Source of the DNA: Heloderma charlesbogerti
Taxonomy: Eukaryota > Chordata > Lepidosauria > Squamata > Helodermatidae
Length of the DNA stretch: 64,000 bases
Direction of reading: 5' to 3'
Assembly (NCBI GenBank): GCA_026122225.1
Contig: JANEZZ010000404.1
Coordinates: forward strand, 248,001-312,000
Shown: in pieces, positions 43,780 through 56,343 of the stretch
How the letters are laid out: each line of letters begins with the position of its first letter
Position numbering within the stretch: the stretch's first letter is position 1
The notes under the pieces: model-generated
Told to the model about the DNA's origin: nothing
The model's database searches: none
What the model saw: the letters and a program-made list of their open reading frames with translations, nothing else
Position numbers and translations under genes: made by a program

Positions 43780-44010
43780 GGATTATAGTGGTTAGGGTGC
43801 TGGACTGGGGCTGGGGAAATCAGGCTTCTAGTCCCCACTCACTGGGTGCCTTTACGCCAGTCACTGCCTCTCAGCCTAACCTGCCTAACAAGTGTTGTTA
43901 CTGTGGAGATAAATGAAGAGGAGACGGAGGATCATGTACGCCACCTTGGGCTTCTTGGAGGAAAGGGGGGATATAAATGTAACAAATTAAATAAGCAAGT
44001 AAATAAATAG
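43780..44010 (+). repeat. Sauria-type SINE
   Basis: The head has TATAGTGGTTAGGGTGCTGG, TCTAGTCCCC, TCACTGCCTCTCAGCC, TTGTTACTGTGGAGATAAAT and a GATATAAATGTAACAAATTA tail. It is the most complete copy of this family in the window. Confidence 0.85.
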
Positions 44011-45109
44011 ATTCTGATGATGACAATTAAGGCAAATTCAAGGTAGATCAAGTTATATGACTTCAAACTTCATTTCATTTCTGATTTTTGCTCCCAAGTG
44101 GAAAGATCTCCTATATGAAGACAGAGTAGGGCAGGAGGCTAATCGACATCCCACAGGAGTCCTTTCTCAGGAGCTCCATATAAGCACCCAGGCAACGCTG
44201 GCTGATGGACTGTGGGGAGCTGTGGTGGTGACCAAGGTGCCCTTTCTGCTGGGCTGCAGCGAGGACTCTCAAGACCACATTACATCGCAAGGGAGGGAGT
44301 GTAAAGTGGCCGATCGCTGGGTTACTTTTTTTCTCATTAAGTGAAAATTGTCTGGTGATGGCTGGCTGGCAATTACCCATCTACTACAAATACAGCAAAT
44401 AAAAATAAACAACGATTGTATTGGTGCTAAATTCTGAAATACTCATGGACAGAAAAAACAAAACCTTTCTCTCTGTGTGTTCAATTCCTCTTCAGTTTGC
44501 CAGTAAACAAAGGAGACAATAAATCCAAGCGTATCTTTGCCAAACTGGGGCTTTTCATAAAATGTTGACTGGATCTGATAGTAAAGGAATGCCAAGAGAA
44601 CGACTTCCTTCAGGGGCGCAGGTAGAATCATGTCCTGATGAAGATAACTTGTGGAAGCTAGAAGGGTTTTGTGAGGTGGATCTGAAATCCTTAGAAAAGT
44701 TCACCTAGTAAGACTATAAGCCAGCTACAGCAGGTGTGCAATTCCTGTAGCCCTCCAGGGTTGCCCAGATGGGCAAACACCCTTCCCCTGGCCACACTCC
44801 TCTATAGCCCAGCATTCTACCAAGAAAATGGCACTCAAGGCAGTTTACAATAATAGGAATAGTAAAACATTTAAATAAAAGCTTGATTAAAACAATTATA
44901 AAACAAATACATTAAAAACACAATTAAAACACAACAGCACCCAACCCAACAGACCAGCTGACATGCCAAAGGCCTTCTTGAATCAAGCACCTTTGCCCGG
45001 CTTTCCTTCGACCACCAACCATTTGGTGGTCTCCTGGCTTTTGTGCAGTTCTTTCCCCTTCTGCAAGGTTGAAATTCCTCTCCAAAGGCTTAGCGACTGG
45101 CAGGAAGAG
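44011..45109. other. Mostly unassigned DNA, with a LINE-tail-like segment at 44800-44960
   Basis: 44800-44960 has the antisense tail pattern CAAGGCAGTTTACAATAATA then AAAAACAATTAAAAC, like 13830-13960 and 61790-61900. I see nothing else recognisable. Confidence 0.4.
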
Positions 45110-45178
45110 CTTTCAGGGTTGGACTCGATGGCCTTGTAGGCCCCTTCCAACCCTACTATTCTATGATTCTATGATTCA
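45110..45178 (+). mobile_element. Very short CR1 3' end
   Basis: It contains GGTTGGACTCGATGGCCTTG, CCTTCCAACCCTACTATTC and the terminal octamer repeat TATGATTC twice. It is about 70 bp, an extreme 5' truncation, in sense orientation. Confidence 0.9.
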
Positions 45179-45250
45179 GCTAAACCATGCCAGCATTTTC
45201 AGCTAAAACATGCCCCACCCCTTTCAGCTAAAACATGCCCCACCCCTTTT
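45179..45250. repeat. Tandem duplication of CAGCTAAAACATGCC units
   Basis: Three CAGCTAAA.CATGCC units are spaced by about 25 bp, and the last two are near-identical and include CCCACCCCTTT. Confidence 0.8.
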
Positions 45251-47434
45251 GCCCGCCACTGGAATGCAGCCCCCCGCGAAATGAAATTCAGCCCTCAGGC
45301 CAAAAGAGGTTTTGCACCTCTGAGCTACAAGGATTGCTTCAAAGTTTTAAACGTTTTTTAAAAGTTAGGGCACAATCTACCAATATGTTCTCTGTTCATT
45401 TGAATGGGTCTTGTGTAAGAGAACTTCCTGGTAGACTCTGGCCTTAGTTAACGTTAAGAAGGGAGAATCCTCTACCTAATTTATCTGAGCATGAAGCACA
45501 TTTTAACAGATGGCTTTAGTACCAGTAGTGTCTGGTTAATTGGGTATTTCCAGCTTCTGCCTCACTGAAAACCAGCAAGATCCTGTGTGCTGCAGCAAAG
45601 GTAATAGGTGAGGTGTGGACTGCAGGTGCATCTGCAGACTAAAGATGCTCATTAGGAATGATGATATTCCCTGTCCCTCCCGCACAGTCTCTGTGAGCAT
45701 GAGGCAGTGTATGTGTGAGGGTATGTGGATGAAGTGGGGGGGGGGTCCTAGCCCCAGCCAACACTAGCCTCAACTCTGCCCATGTGGGCCTTCACAGATT
45801 ATCCTCAAGGGAGTGTGTCCCTCTGGATAAAAAGTTGCCCATCCTTGCCTTAAGACTTAAAGCGTAAGTGCTTCCTCCCTAGCCTACAGCCTGGCTTTCT
45901 CCCCAGAGCCCCTGTAACTGCTGTATCTTGCAAGACTAGGAAACACATCCCTGTTGCCTGGTGTCATCTCCTGCTGGTTGTCACGGAAAATGAGCCAACC
46001 AGCTCCTGCCACAAGGCTGTCAGGTCCCCTGGCTCTGAGGCTCCACGTTATCCCAACGAGGACTCCGATTCACAGATCACTCCACTTCATTGGGAGATGG
46101 CAGCAGCCTCTCCTATACTGTCCCATCCTCAGGAGGTAGCTCTCCCATCATTTGACTTGGAAGGGAATGCCCCCGCAGCCACGCAGGAGCATATCGCTGC
46201 AGAAGCAGGCACCGGCCCCTTAAGAGCTGCCGCCAGCATCCAGCAGGGGTGGAGCCGCTGAAAGACCGGGCTGTGCCAGCCTGCTTAATGCCCCAGTGGA
46301 CTGCAGTCCTTTGCTGAGACAACAGCTCCTCGTAGGAGAATACTCCAGCCAGCACTTCCTGCAGCGTGCTATCCAAGGTCCTGCCATGACGCAGAGCAGA
46401 CAGTAAGCCCTGAGCTGCAGTTTGCTTTCCCTGGGCTCCACAGGCAAAAGGCCTCACCTCAGTTTGTTGCTCTCCCCACCAGGCTCAGCTCCAAGGTCAC
46501 CCCCACACAATGCTTCCATGTTGGGGCTGGGTCTCTTCTTTAGCCCTTTCAGTGGACTATTCTAGGCCTTGCCCACCTTGCTTGCGACCCTCCGGTCTGT
46601 ATCCTGCCCCCGTCAGTCTTATACCTGAGTGTTGTGCCTCGCCAGGGCGTGCCCCCTTGGTCTTTGGAGAGCCTCTTTCGGTGTGATGTCTTCAGCCTCA
46701 TCTCAGTCAGTGACACCAGGTGCTCCCGGGTAAACCTGTGTGATCCTGCAGGTATTCAGGCTTGGCTCCATCACAGCTCCCTACAGCCCAGACTAACACA
46801 CGCAACAAACAGTTAGATTGGGCAACAATTAAAACCTCTTCTAAAGCTACCACTACAATCCTAGGAGTCTTGGGGGTCTCACCAGGCAGGCGACGCCAGC
46901 AGTTCCTGTCTCGCAGAGCTCTGGCCAGAGGAGGCGAATGACCGACAGAGTCCTCTTCCCACCCTCTTGTTGCTGCCGATGCCTGGTCAAGCCTGTAGCA
47001 GTCAGAGGGCAACACCCCACCCCACCCCGGAGATGCGTTACTGAGCACCAGGTCCAGTTAACTCAGAATGTTGGGGTCTGAAGTGGGGAAGGGGCTGGCT
47101 TGGGGGTGTCTGGGCCCCACAGGGCCAGACAAGAATGGGGAAAGCGGGTGCAGTTTTCCTGTCACCATTTACTTGTTTGTTTAAAACCTGGCCCTGTTTT
47201 GTGTGTGCATGCATTGCACACACGTGCACACAGGACAGAAGAGCGCAGTGGACACTGTAAGAGGGGGAGGGGGAGCGTGTAGCTTTGGCGGATGTGTGCT
47301 GAGCTCGAAACGGCCGCCGACCCTCCCGGAAGTCATTGGGTGTGAACAGCGAGCCAAAACCACAGGCCATGGCCTGCCCGGGCGTGCTCAGTGGTGCTCC
47401 AGCGGCAGGGGGTGGGCAGTGTCAAGGGCTCCTT
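45251..47434. other. Unassigned region, possibly old LTR-retroelement DNA
   Basis: GC-richer than its flanks. Minus-strand frames of 113-114 codons (46113-46457 and 46707-47048) have no motif I know. 46600-47060 could be an LTR-type piece because it lies just left of the LTR-like remnant at 47435, but I see no paired long terminal repeats. A guanine run lies at 45739-45746. Confidence 0.3.
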
Positions 47435-48302
47435 GGAGGCCTCTCTCAGTCTAATCCAGTAGCCAAGTCCAGACACAGACAAAAGGGATTCTTTTCAAAG
47501 CTTTATTCCTCCTTTACAACTTAACAACTCTACTGTTAGCAACTAGATATGAGCAGCAGAGTACCTATGCCCTAAGTTGGAACAGTTGGTCCCCATTTGA
47601 AAGGGAATCACTGGCAGACCCTGAACTTAAGGGCTAGGGAGAGTCCCTCCCCTTTTCCCTTGGATCCTCTGGGCACAACCGTTGTTTGCGCACCAACCAG
47701 GCACTATGCTTCCTTTCCACGCCCTCCATTTGGCACCGCTCTCTGCGTCAGCGACGCGCGTCCATCAAGTCTGCTTCCCGCGCTCTGTCACTCCCAGGAC
47801 TGCTATCTAAGCTAGGAATGCCGGTGGGAGGAATCTCCGTCAGTTGTTGGCCCTGGGAAGGATGAGCGCGCTCCTCTCCCAGGAGCAACTCCTCTTCCTC
47901 AGAATCAGAACTACTCTGGGATTCTATGGGCTCAGTGTCCACCCTGACAGGCGGCTCCACAGCGGTGATGAAGGCCGGTGGCAGTGTGGTGGTCAGGCGA
48001 TGGCCAGCAGCGTGGAAGAAGGTGGGCGACCAGCGAGGGGGAGCCATGCCGACTGGCCCCGCCCCCAGCGCAGCTGCCCAAGTGAGCCTGTCGAGGCCAG
48101 GCGCTGCGCCTGCCCGCCGCCTGCCCAGGGCTGAGCAGGGCCAGCCGAGTGAGGGGCGTGCCTCAGCCTCGGAGGCAGCCCAGCCAGCAACTGAGCACTG
48201 CTGGCAGCGCAGGCCGGCCAGGGGGTCCAGTGCCCCTTGGGGTGGAGGGCTGATCTCAATCTGGCCCATCCGAGTCTGGTCTGGCACGTGACGAGAGACC
48301 AA
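47435..48302 (-). mobile_element. LTR-retroelement-like remnant with acidic, arginine-rich protein end
   Basis: On the minus strand a 184-codon frame at 47748-48302 ends in a Ser/Glu block (QSSSDSEEEELLLGEE), then IPSLDSSPGSDRAREADLMD. About 240 bp further on come an AATAAA (47507-47502) and CTGTGTCTGGACTTGGC, in the arrangement seen at the R/U5 of LTRs. A second copy with the same protein end is at 63605-63995. The element class (Gypsy-like or retrovirus-like) is not determinable, and no protease or reverse transcriptase is visible. It is old and has no intact gene set. Confidence 0.5.
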
Positions 48303-48904
48303 GGGGAAGCGTGCGCGCTCCCATTGTGTCCCTCCAGCGCAGGTCCGGCTTGGCGCGCTTTCACAAGTTATCTGCCCTTCATGTTGGCTGTTTCTTCCTC
48401 TCTGATTGTGGCACAGTGCCGGTCTGCATTCTGCGGTGATCTGTGGGAGGCGGATACCCTATGTGGAAATGCCGCTTGAGCACAGGGAACCTGTCAGCTG
48501 ACGGCACAGCAGTGCACAGTGGGTGAACACAGCATTTTCGGCGGCTGCCCCCTGGAGCACTCCCATGATCCTCCCTCAGGGCACACTCCTTTCGCGCCAT
48601 GGTGCAGTCAGGGCAGAAATCCAGCAGACTGAGCAGGAACTCCCCCCCCCCCCGCAGCAGGGCTGGCATGCTGCATTTTAAGGTCAGTGAACACATGACA
48701 TGCATCTGAAAAGAGGAGCTCCCGTGGGACCGTTCAATCCAGAGTCTGAAACTACCTCACAGCATCACTGATTTCCAGAGCTGGCAATCATGACCCACAA
48801 GGGCAACAGCAGCACTTTTGCAGTGTGCCCTTTTCACCCTGATATGTAGGGCAGAGGGGCTGGCCGCTCTTGCCCTGGGATACACGGATGGACTACCTGG
48901 CCAG
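48303..48904. other. Unassigned GC-rich DNA
   Basis: It contains a cytosine run at 48643-48653 and no recognised element. A short frame at 48379-48705 (-) has no known motif. Confidence 0.4.
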
Positions 48905-49018
48905 AGGTGGACAGCTTGTTTTGGCCTACAACTCCCATCAGTCCTCACCATTGGCTATGTTGGATAAGGCTGATGGGAGCTGTAGTCCAGCTGGAGGGTC
49001 AGAGGATGCCCACCCGTA
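48905..49018. mobile_element. Palindromic MITE-like element (ACAACTCCCATCAG type)
   Basis: CTACAACTCCCATCAG at about 48927-48942 and its complement CTGATGGGAGCTGTAG at about 48970-48985 form inverted arms with outer extensions GGCCAGAGGTGG and CTGGAGGGTCAGAGGAT. A half-copy lies at 57030-57090 (GTGGGAGTTGTACTCC). It is non-coding; the superfamily is not assigned. Confidence 0.7.
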
Positions 49019-49809
49019 GCCTAGGCTTTTGGTTCCATCCACTTCTAAGCTAAGGACACAACTGGTGCCTTGAGTCTGATTTGGGGTGGTCCCAGACTTC
49101 AGTATTGGGCCCCTTGACACTGTGACCAGAGCCTAAAAAACATCTGGGTGCAACTGGTGGAGGTGAGGGTGTGATCAGGGCGAGCACTTCTGTTCCATCT
49201 GTCCGTACATTTGCCTACACAATTGTAACACCTCCTACAACTGCTTCCCCTTTTGTTGTCAGTCAAGGACTATCTGCTGGAATTAATTAGCACCAATTAA
49301 TTGGCTGAGGCAAGCCAGCTATTTTTTCTTCTCTTTGGAGAAGCAAGTCAAGAGAACACAGGCGAGCCCCTTCTCAGCTGCTCCCAATCAGCAGAATTCT
49401 GACAGGGCCTGCCCGGCCTCCCTCCATCTTCCTGGGTGTTAATGGGGAGACTATTGTGTCCCCCCGAGCACATGATGGCTCGGAAGATGCCGAGCTCTCG
49501 ACACAGCTAATACAATTCCAGCATGCTGAAGTGGCCACAGAGCAAAGCGGTCCAGGCTCTCCGAGGCTGCCGCATGGCGTGGGTGCTGCAACGAGCCATT
49601 CGTTTTGCCGAGGGAGACTGCCGAAAGTGAGAAGCTGCTGGCTCCCACATACCAAACTCTATACCGAGGCACTTGGAAGGATTCCCATGGAGGGAAACAA
49701 AGAAAACGTTGCGCTGAAGCTAAAAACGTCCTCATGCCCCACTTTCCCAGGATGCTTTTGTGGCCAGGATATTGAAAAATCCACCTGAAGTTCCAGTGCT
49801 GCCGTAGCG
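49019..49809. other. Unassigned non-coding DNA
   Basis: No recognisable repeat. Overlapping frames on opposite strands at 49374-49788 have no known motif and would exclude one another. Confidence 0.4.
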
Positions 49810-52565
49810 CACAGAATCACAGAACCATAGAATCATAGAATAGTAGGGTTGGAAGGGGCCTACAAGGCCATCGAGTCCAACCCCCTGCTCAATGCAGGAA
49901 TCCAAGTCAGAGCATCCCTGACAGGTGGCTGTCCAGCCTCGTCTTGAACGCCTCCAGCGTGGGAGAGCCCACTACCTCCCTAGGTCATGGGTTCCATTGT
50001 CGTATTGCTCTCACAGTCAGGACGTTTTTCCTGATGTTCAGCTGGAATCTGGCTTCCTGTAACTTGAGCCCATTATTCCGTGTCCTGCACTCTGGGATGA
50101 TCGAGAAGAGATCCTGGCCTTCCTCTCTGGGACAACCTTTAAGGACTTGAAGAGCACTATCATATCTCCCCTCAGTCTTCTCTTCTCAGGGCTATACATG
50201 CCCAGTTCTTTCAGTCTCTCCTCATAGGGCTGTGTTTCTAGTCCCCTGATCATCTTTGTTGCCCTCCTCTGAACCCTCTCCAGTTTGTCTGCATCCTTCT
50301 TAAAGTGTGGTGCCCAGAACTGGACACAGTACTCCAGATGAGGCCTAACCAGTGCTGAGTAGAGGGGAACTAGTACTTCGCGGGATTTGGAAGCTATGCT
50401 TCTATTAATGCAGCTCAAAAGAACATTGGCCTTTTTGGGAGCCACATCACATTGTTGGCTCATATGCTGCTTGTGATCGACAACAATTCCAAGATCCTTT
50501 CCGCTTGTAGTGTTGTTGAGCCATGTATCCCCCATCTTGTAACTGTGCATTTGGTTTCTTTTTCCTAGGTGCAGAACTTGACATTTCTCCCTATTAAATG
50601 TCATTCTGTTGTTTTCTGCCCAGCGCTATAGTCTATCCAGATCACTTTGAATTTTGTTTCTGTCTTCCAAAGTATTAGCTATCCTGCCCAATTCTGTGTC
50701 ATCTGCAAATTTGATCAGTATTCCCTGCACCTCCTCCTCCAAGTCATTAATACAAATGTTGAAGAGCACTGGGCCCAGGACTGAGCCCTGCGGTACCCCA
50801 CTCGTTACCTCTCCCCAGTTTGAGAAGGTCCCATTGATAAGCACTCTTTGAGTCCGATTCTGTAGCCAACTGTGGATCCACCTGATCGTTGTTTCATCTA
50901 GCCCACTTTGAGCTAGTTTGCTCATCAGGATAGCATGGGGCACTTTGTTGAAAGCTTTGCTGAAGTCAAGGCATATGATGTCTACAGCATTCCCACGGTC
51001 CACAAGGGAGGTGACTTGATCAAAAAATGAGATCAGATTGTCTGGCAGGACTTGACAAATCCATGTTGGCTTCGAGTAATCACGGCATTGTTTTCAAGGT
51101 GCTTACAGATGGATTGCTTTATCATCTGCTCCAGAATTTTCCCAGGGATGGATGCCAGACTGACTTGTGGTTTGTAGTTCCCAGATTCCTCCTTTTTATC
51201 CTTTTTGAAGATAGGGACAACGTTAGCCCTCCTCCAGTCATCTGGCACTTCACCTGTCCTCCATTTCTCAAAGAGAATAGACAGCGGTTCTGAGAGTTCT
51301 TCTGCCAGTTCCTTTATTACTCTAGGGTGCAGTTCATCTGGCCCTGGAGATACAAACTCATTCAAAGTAATTAGGTGTTCCTTGACCATATGCCTATCGA
51401 TCTCAAGCTGCAATCCTGCTCCATCAGCCTGTACTTCGCCTTTGCCAGGGGGTCATAGACCCTCTTTTGGGAGAAGACTGAGCCAAAGTAGGAATTGAGC
51501 ACCTCTACCTTTTCTTTGTCATCTGTTATCGTTTTGCCATCCTTATTTAATAGCTGAACCACCATTTCTTTCCTCTACCTTTTACTATGCATGTAGCTGA
51601 AGAAAGCCTTTTTGTTTTTAGCATCCCTTGCTAACCTCAGCTCGTTCTCAGCTTTAGCCTTCCTGACACCATCCCTGCAATTCTGTGCTACCTGCCTGTA
51701 CTCTTCCTTTGTTACTTGGCCTTCTTTCCACTTCCTATATGTGTCCTTTTTTATTTTCAGGTCATCCCTAAGCTTTTTGTGAAGCCACATTGGCTTCTTC
51801 TGTTGTCTTCCACCTTTTTCTTCTTGTTGGAATTGTTTGTAGTTGTGCCTTGAGAATTTCTTTTTAAAACCTCCCACCCTTCTTGGACTCCTTTTCTCGT
51901 TAGCATCGCTTGCCATGGGATCTAACTTATCATTGTTCTGAGTTTGACTACACTTTGCTTTTGCTTCCCTTAGAAACAAGAACTCAAGTACAACATGGTC
52001 ACTTTCCCCCAGAGTTCCTGTAACTGCTACTTTATCCACCAAGTCATCTCTGTTGGTCAGGATCAAGTCAAGGACAGCCAATCCTCTAGTTCCTCCCTCT
52101 ACTTTCTGTAGGAGGAAGTTATCCACCACACAAGTCAGGAATTTCCTGGAGGGGCCATGGTTTGCAGAATTTGTCTCCCAACAAATATTGGGGAAATTGA
52201 AGTCCCCCATTACTATATCATGCTTCCTTAAAACTTCCACATGTTCCTTAAATCATTGGCTATTTGCTTTTCAAAAGTTTCATCCTTGTCTTCTCCTTGA
52301 TTGGATGGCCGGTAGTTGACTCTGACCACCAGGTTCCTTTTATTCTTTGCTCCATTAATTTCGGTCCAGATGCTCTCGATGGGGCTACCAAGCTCATCCT
52401 CCTGTCTTTCTGTGCAGAGATATGTATTTTTCACATACAGTGCAACCCCACCTCCCTTTCTGTTCCTCCTGTTCTTTTTGAACAAGTTATATCCTTCAAT
52501 TGCTGTATTCCAGTCATGAGAGTCATCCCACCAAGCCTCAGTTATATTGAGACCCCAGGCATCCC
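49810..52565 (-). mobile_element. CR1 LINE, longest copy (about 2.75 kb)
   Basis: It runs from the terminal repeat at the left (ATAGAATCATAGAATAG) back to the endonuclease domain at the right, on the minus strand. ORF2 pieces: endonuclease NRKGGGVALYVKNTYLC and MGDFNFPNICWE, then LDLILTNRDDLVDKVAVTG; linker KPMWLHKKLRDDLK; RT YFGSVFSQK, FVSPGPDELHPRVIKELAEE and EVPDDWRRANVVPIFKK. These are followed by DFSKAFNKVPHAILMSKLAQ, GVPQGSVLGPVLFNI and FADDTELGR, and the C-terminus KCQVLHLGKRNQ, LVRPHLEYC, ERVQRRATKMI. Several short indels interrupt the frame (near 51040, 51160, 51270, 51420 and 52240). No ORF1 is present: it is 5'-truncated inside the endonuclease, whose start is cut near 52565. Confidence 0.97.
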
Positions 52566-53914
52566 TTCATCAGAATTATTCCAATAGGAAAATGCCACAC
52601 CAGAGTAAAGCTATTTCTGCTGTAGGGTGAGTTCCCATGATACATGTGGAATTGGGGACTTGGATTTAGATTTGGGGGCATGAAGTGTATTTCCTCTCTG
52701 GATTGGCAAATATGGGTGCTCCTCCCCACCTTTGTTTGGCGTTGTAATGCTCTGTTCTGTCACTAGGTGCCACTATAGTGCAGGTTCCAGCCTTTTGCTG
52801 CACTAGGGCTACAGCAGCACGCTGGACAGAGGTTTACTTATTATTACTATGATCATCACCATCACCCTACATGCAAAGGGATCGACTGCTGATGCGCTCA
52901 GAACTTGCTGCCCATGCTTCCTCCTGAGCAATCCAGTCCTCCTTCCTTCTTAGGAGATATGCATCAGCTGGATTTTTGTACAATGCTGCCTGTGCATAGG
53001 CCTGAGGGGGCGCACACTTCAGGAAGTGTTTTCCCACAGACTTTGCGCATGCCCAGGTCAACAAATGATGGTGTCAGACCAGTCAGGAATCCCTTCCTGG
53101 TTCGTGGTGGCAGCAAAGCAGCAGCAGCAGCCAGAGCGACAGAAGAGGCCGGCGCTGGCTGCGGAAGAAAAGCTTCTTCTCCGAAGTTCCGCTGGGGCGT
53201 GTGGCAGGGCTGGGGCACTCAGCCCCCAACCCCCGACTGGCACCACCACTGGACACAGGGCACAATCCGGCCAAAGCGAAGTATTTTGCGTGCTGCCAAT
53301 TTCAGTGGGGGAGAGGTGACCCTGCCCACAACCCTTCCACTTGACTCAGTAGGCCTTACATCTGCTTAACTCAGCTGGATCCTGCTGAAAGGGCCTTTGC
53401 AAATCAAGGAAACCCTGCAGTAGCATCACAGGAACGATGAACTCAAACAGAGCTGGATGTGCAGATTAGGAGTCCTGAGCTGCACTTTTTAAGCATCCTG
53501 AAATGGAAAGAAATCCAATTCTGGGCATCTCCTGTGTGTCATGGTGGACCAGACAGCCGGGCTTGAGCAGAAATCTGCAGGGCACGAAATCTCCTTGGAC
53601 TGCCTTGTGCTAAATATCCTCCCCTCTGGGCCTGGAGCACCTTGATTGACAACATGGAGCGGGGTGGCCCCAGCACCTTCTTAGGGCCTTGTGAATGGAT
53701 CCGTTGCAGAAGGTGCAGAGGGGTCTTGGGTAAGCTCTAAGGCTGGCGCACTCAAGGGCAGAGGGCCCCTCCAGGCGTTCACTTTTGTCCACGTGTACCA
53801 TACAACCCAGAACTTAATATCCTCATCAAGGCTGCTTCTGGGGGCTTAAAAGAGCCTCGATCAATGCCTGTCTCCTGCCTGTGATTTGCATTCGGGGCCA
53901 CCCTTGTAGGGACA
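52566..53914. other. Unassigned non-coding DNA
   Basis: There is a CAG/GCA-rich patch at 53108-53130. Overlapping frames at 52905-53369 (+) and 52964-53274 (-) have no known motif. I see no repeat family here. Confidence 0.4.
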
Positions 53915-54090
53915 TAGGAACCTGCCTTATACTGAGTCAGAGCCCTGCTCCATCTAGCCCAGCATTGTCCACACTGATCCCAGGTTTCAAGCAGTTTTTC
54001 CAGTCCCCCCGGAGGTGCTGCCAAGGTTCAAACCGGGAGCCTTCTGCATGCAAGGCAAGAGCTCCACCACGGAGCTACGGCACCTCCTCC
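53915..54090 (-). repeat. tRNA-Ala-derived SINE
   Basis: The minus strand reads GTAGCTCCGTGGTGGAGCTC (box A), then GGTTTGAACC (box B, altered), and a body with GGGCTAGATGGAGCAGGG. The tail has AAGGCAGGTTCCTATGTCC. It is more diverged than the 9810 and 62278 copies. Confidence 0.85.
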
Positions 54091-54334
54091 TTCTCAGCTT
54101 TCTTCTCCCTACAGGAATTCTTAAAGCACAAGCTGGAAAGCGTTCCCTGCCCCCAGCCCCATATGTGGAGCTGTAACTTGCAAGTCCGTTTGGGACAACC
54201 CCAGGCACCAATTCGGCTCCCTGATGTGCTGGGGAGTGCTGAGCCTGAGGTCTGGACTGCCAGACATTCGTGCCTGCCCATCTGCAGAGTCACCTGTCTT
54301 GGCAAGAAGTGTCTGAGATTGAGGGCTCCGTCAC

Positions 54335-55234
54335 ATAGAATCATAGAATAGTAGGGCTGGAAGGGGCCTATAAGACCACTGAGTCCAACCCCCTCAATGC
54401 AGGAATCGAAGTCAAAGCATCCCTGACAAGTGGCTGTCCAGCATCATCTAGAATGCCTCCAGTGTGGGAGAGTCCACCACCTCCCTGGGTAATTTGTTCC
54501 ACTATCGTATTGCTCTAACAGTCAGGAGGTTTTCCTGATGTTCAGCTGGAATCTGGCTTCCTGTCACTTGAGCCCGTTATTCGGTGTCCTGCTCTCTGGG
54601 ATGATTAAGATCCTGCCCTTCCTGTCTGTGACAACCTTTCAAGAACTTGAACAGCACTATACCTCCCCTCAGTCTTCTCAAGGCTAAACAGGCCCAGTTC
54701 TTTCAGTCTCTCCTCATAGGGCTTTGTTTCCAGTCCACTGATCATCTTTGTTGCCCTCCTCTGAACCCTCTCCAGCTTGTCTGCATCCGTCTTAAAGAGT
54801 GGTGCCCAGAACCGGACACAGTACTCCAGATGAGGCCTAACCAGTGCTGAGTAGAGGGGAACTAGTACTTCCTGGGATTTGGAAGATATGCTTCTATTAA
54901 TGCAGCCCAAAATGGCATTTGCCTTTTTTGCAGCCACATCACATTGTTGGCTCATCTTCAGCTTGTGATCTACAACAATTCCAAGATCCCTCTCGCTTGT
55001 AGTGTTGTTGAGCCAAGTATCCCCCATCTTGTAACTGTGCATTTGGTTTCTTTTTCCTAGGTGCAGAACTTGGCATTTATCCCTATTAGATTTCATTCTG
55101 TTGTCTTCTGCCCAGCCCTCCAGCCTATCAAGATCACTTTGAATTTAGTTTCTCTCTTCCATGGTATTTTGTGTCATCTGCAAATCTGATCAGCATTCCC
55201 TGAACCTCCTCATCCAAGGCATTAATAAAAATGT
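54335..55234 (-). mobile_element. CR1 LINE 3' part (copy E), fused to family A element
   Basis: Antisense CR1 from ATAGAATCATAGAATAG to the ATTAATAAAAATG motif, where CR1 homology stops. A 163-codon frame at 54605-55096 carries KCQVLHLGKRNQ, LVRPHLEYCVRFWAP and ERVQRRATKMI. A short internal deletion lies near 55160-55180. Confidence 0.95.
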
Positions 55235-56343
55235 TCACACTGAACTTTTATCCTGCGATTGAGAAGGCTCCTTCATGGAAGTTTGCGGGCTCTTTACATG
55301 ACACGGCATTCATTCAAAGCATGTCGTGCACTAAATGCCTTGTTCCATTTTTTTAAAAATCGCAGATAATGAGCTATCACATCACCCCATTGTGTTCCGC
55401 TTCAGTTTCTTCCATGAAAACAGTAAGAGCAGCAAGAAGAGGAGCAAGATCAATGAAGGACAGTGGAAGACTCAGATATGGGGAGAAGGAGGGGGAAAGG
55501 GGAGGGGGAGAAGGAGAAGGAAGCGGGAGAAAAAGGGAGTCCTTGGGTGCTTCTACATTACGCAAAAAACCCACACCCTTTCCGGAGTTTCCTGCTCTCA
55601 GTTTCTTTGCAGCATCAGGAAGGGCTTCTTTCCATGGAAGCCATGTGGTTTGAACTGAGGGAGCGCCTTCCTCCCTCCCTGGCATGTGTGCAATGGAGGG
55701 GTGGGGGGAGTCTTGCTTTCATAGCTCAACTTCTGCTGTACTGTTTTCTCACAGCCCCCAGGAAACCTCTGACTTACTTCTGAGTAGAGATAATACCATG
55801 GTATAAGTCTGCAATCCTGGGCACACTTACTCAGGAGTAAGCCCATTGAACTTAATAGGGTGCTCTGAAAGAACAGAGGATGTTGCTTCTGAGCTTGGGG
55901 GGGGGGTCAGATGTGTCTCCCTTCATTGCAGGGAGGCATTTTACCCTCTTCTCCCTCTGACTGAGAAATGCAGAGGCAGGAGATGCAATCAGCAGGCAAT
56001 TTTTGCCCTCTTGCCTGTCAAACCTGCTGGAGCCTCCTTCCCGGCAACCTTGCTCCCATCCCCAGTGCCTTCGTCATCCTGACCATGCCCCCAGCAACTG
56101 AAAACAAACATCCCCAGCAGGCAGACAGAGCAGTTTCTTCCACTATGGGAGAATTTCACATGGAGGTCATAGCGCTCCTGTTCTGTGGGCTAGGAAAAAT
56201 ACTATTTTTTTTGCATTTGGGGAAAACAGGATAAGCTGGGGGGGAATGCTGGGAGACACCCTGGAGGGTAACAGAGTCATCTAAAGAGCCTGCAAACATC
56301 CGTGACAGAGCCATCTCAATAGCAGGATAAAAGCTCCGTGTGA
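55235..56343. mobile_element. Element bounded by about 68-bp inverted arms (family A)
   Basis: The left arm at 55235-55302 (TCACACTGAACTTTTATCC ... TTTACATGAC) pairs with the complement of the right arm at 56276-56343. By eye it has about 10 mismatches in 68 bp. The interior is non-coding: a purine-rich tract (55440-55550), a guanine run (55891-55900) and unassigned DNA. It is either one 1.1-kb element with terminal inverted repeats or two inverted solo copies. Confidence 0.55.
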
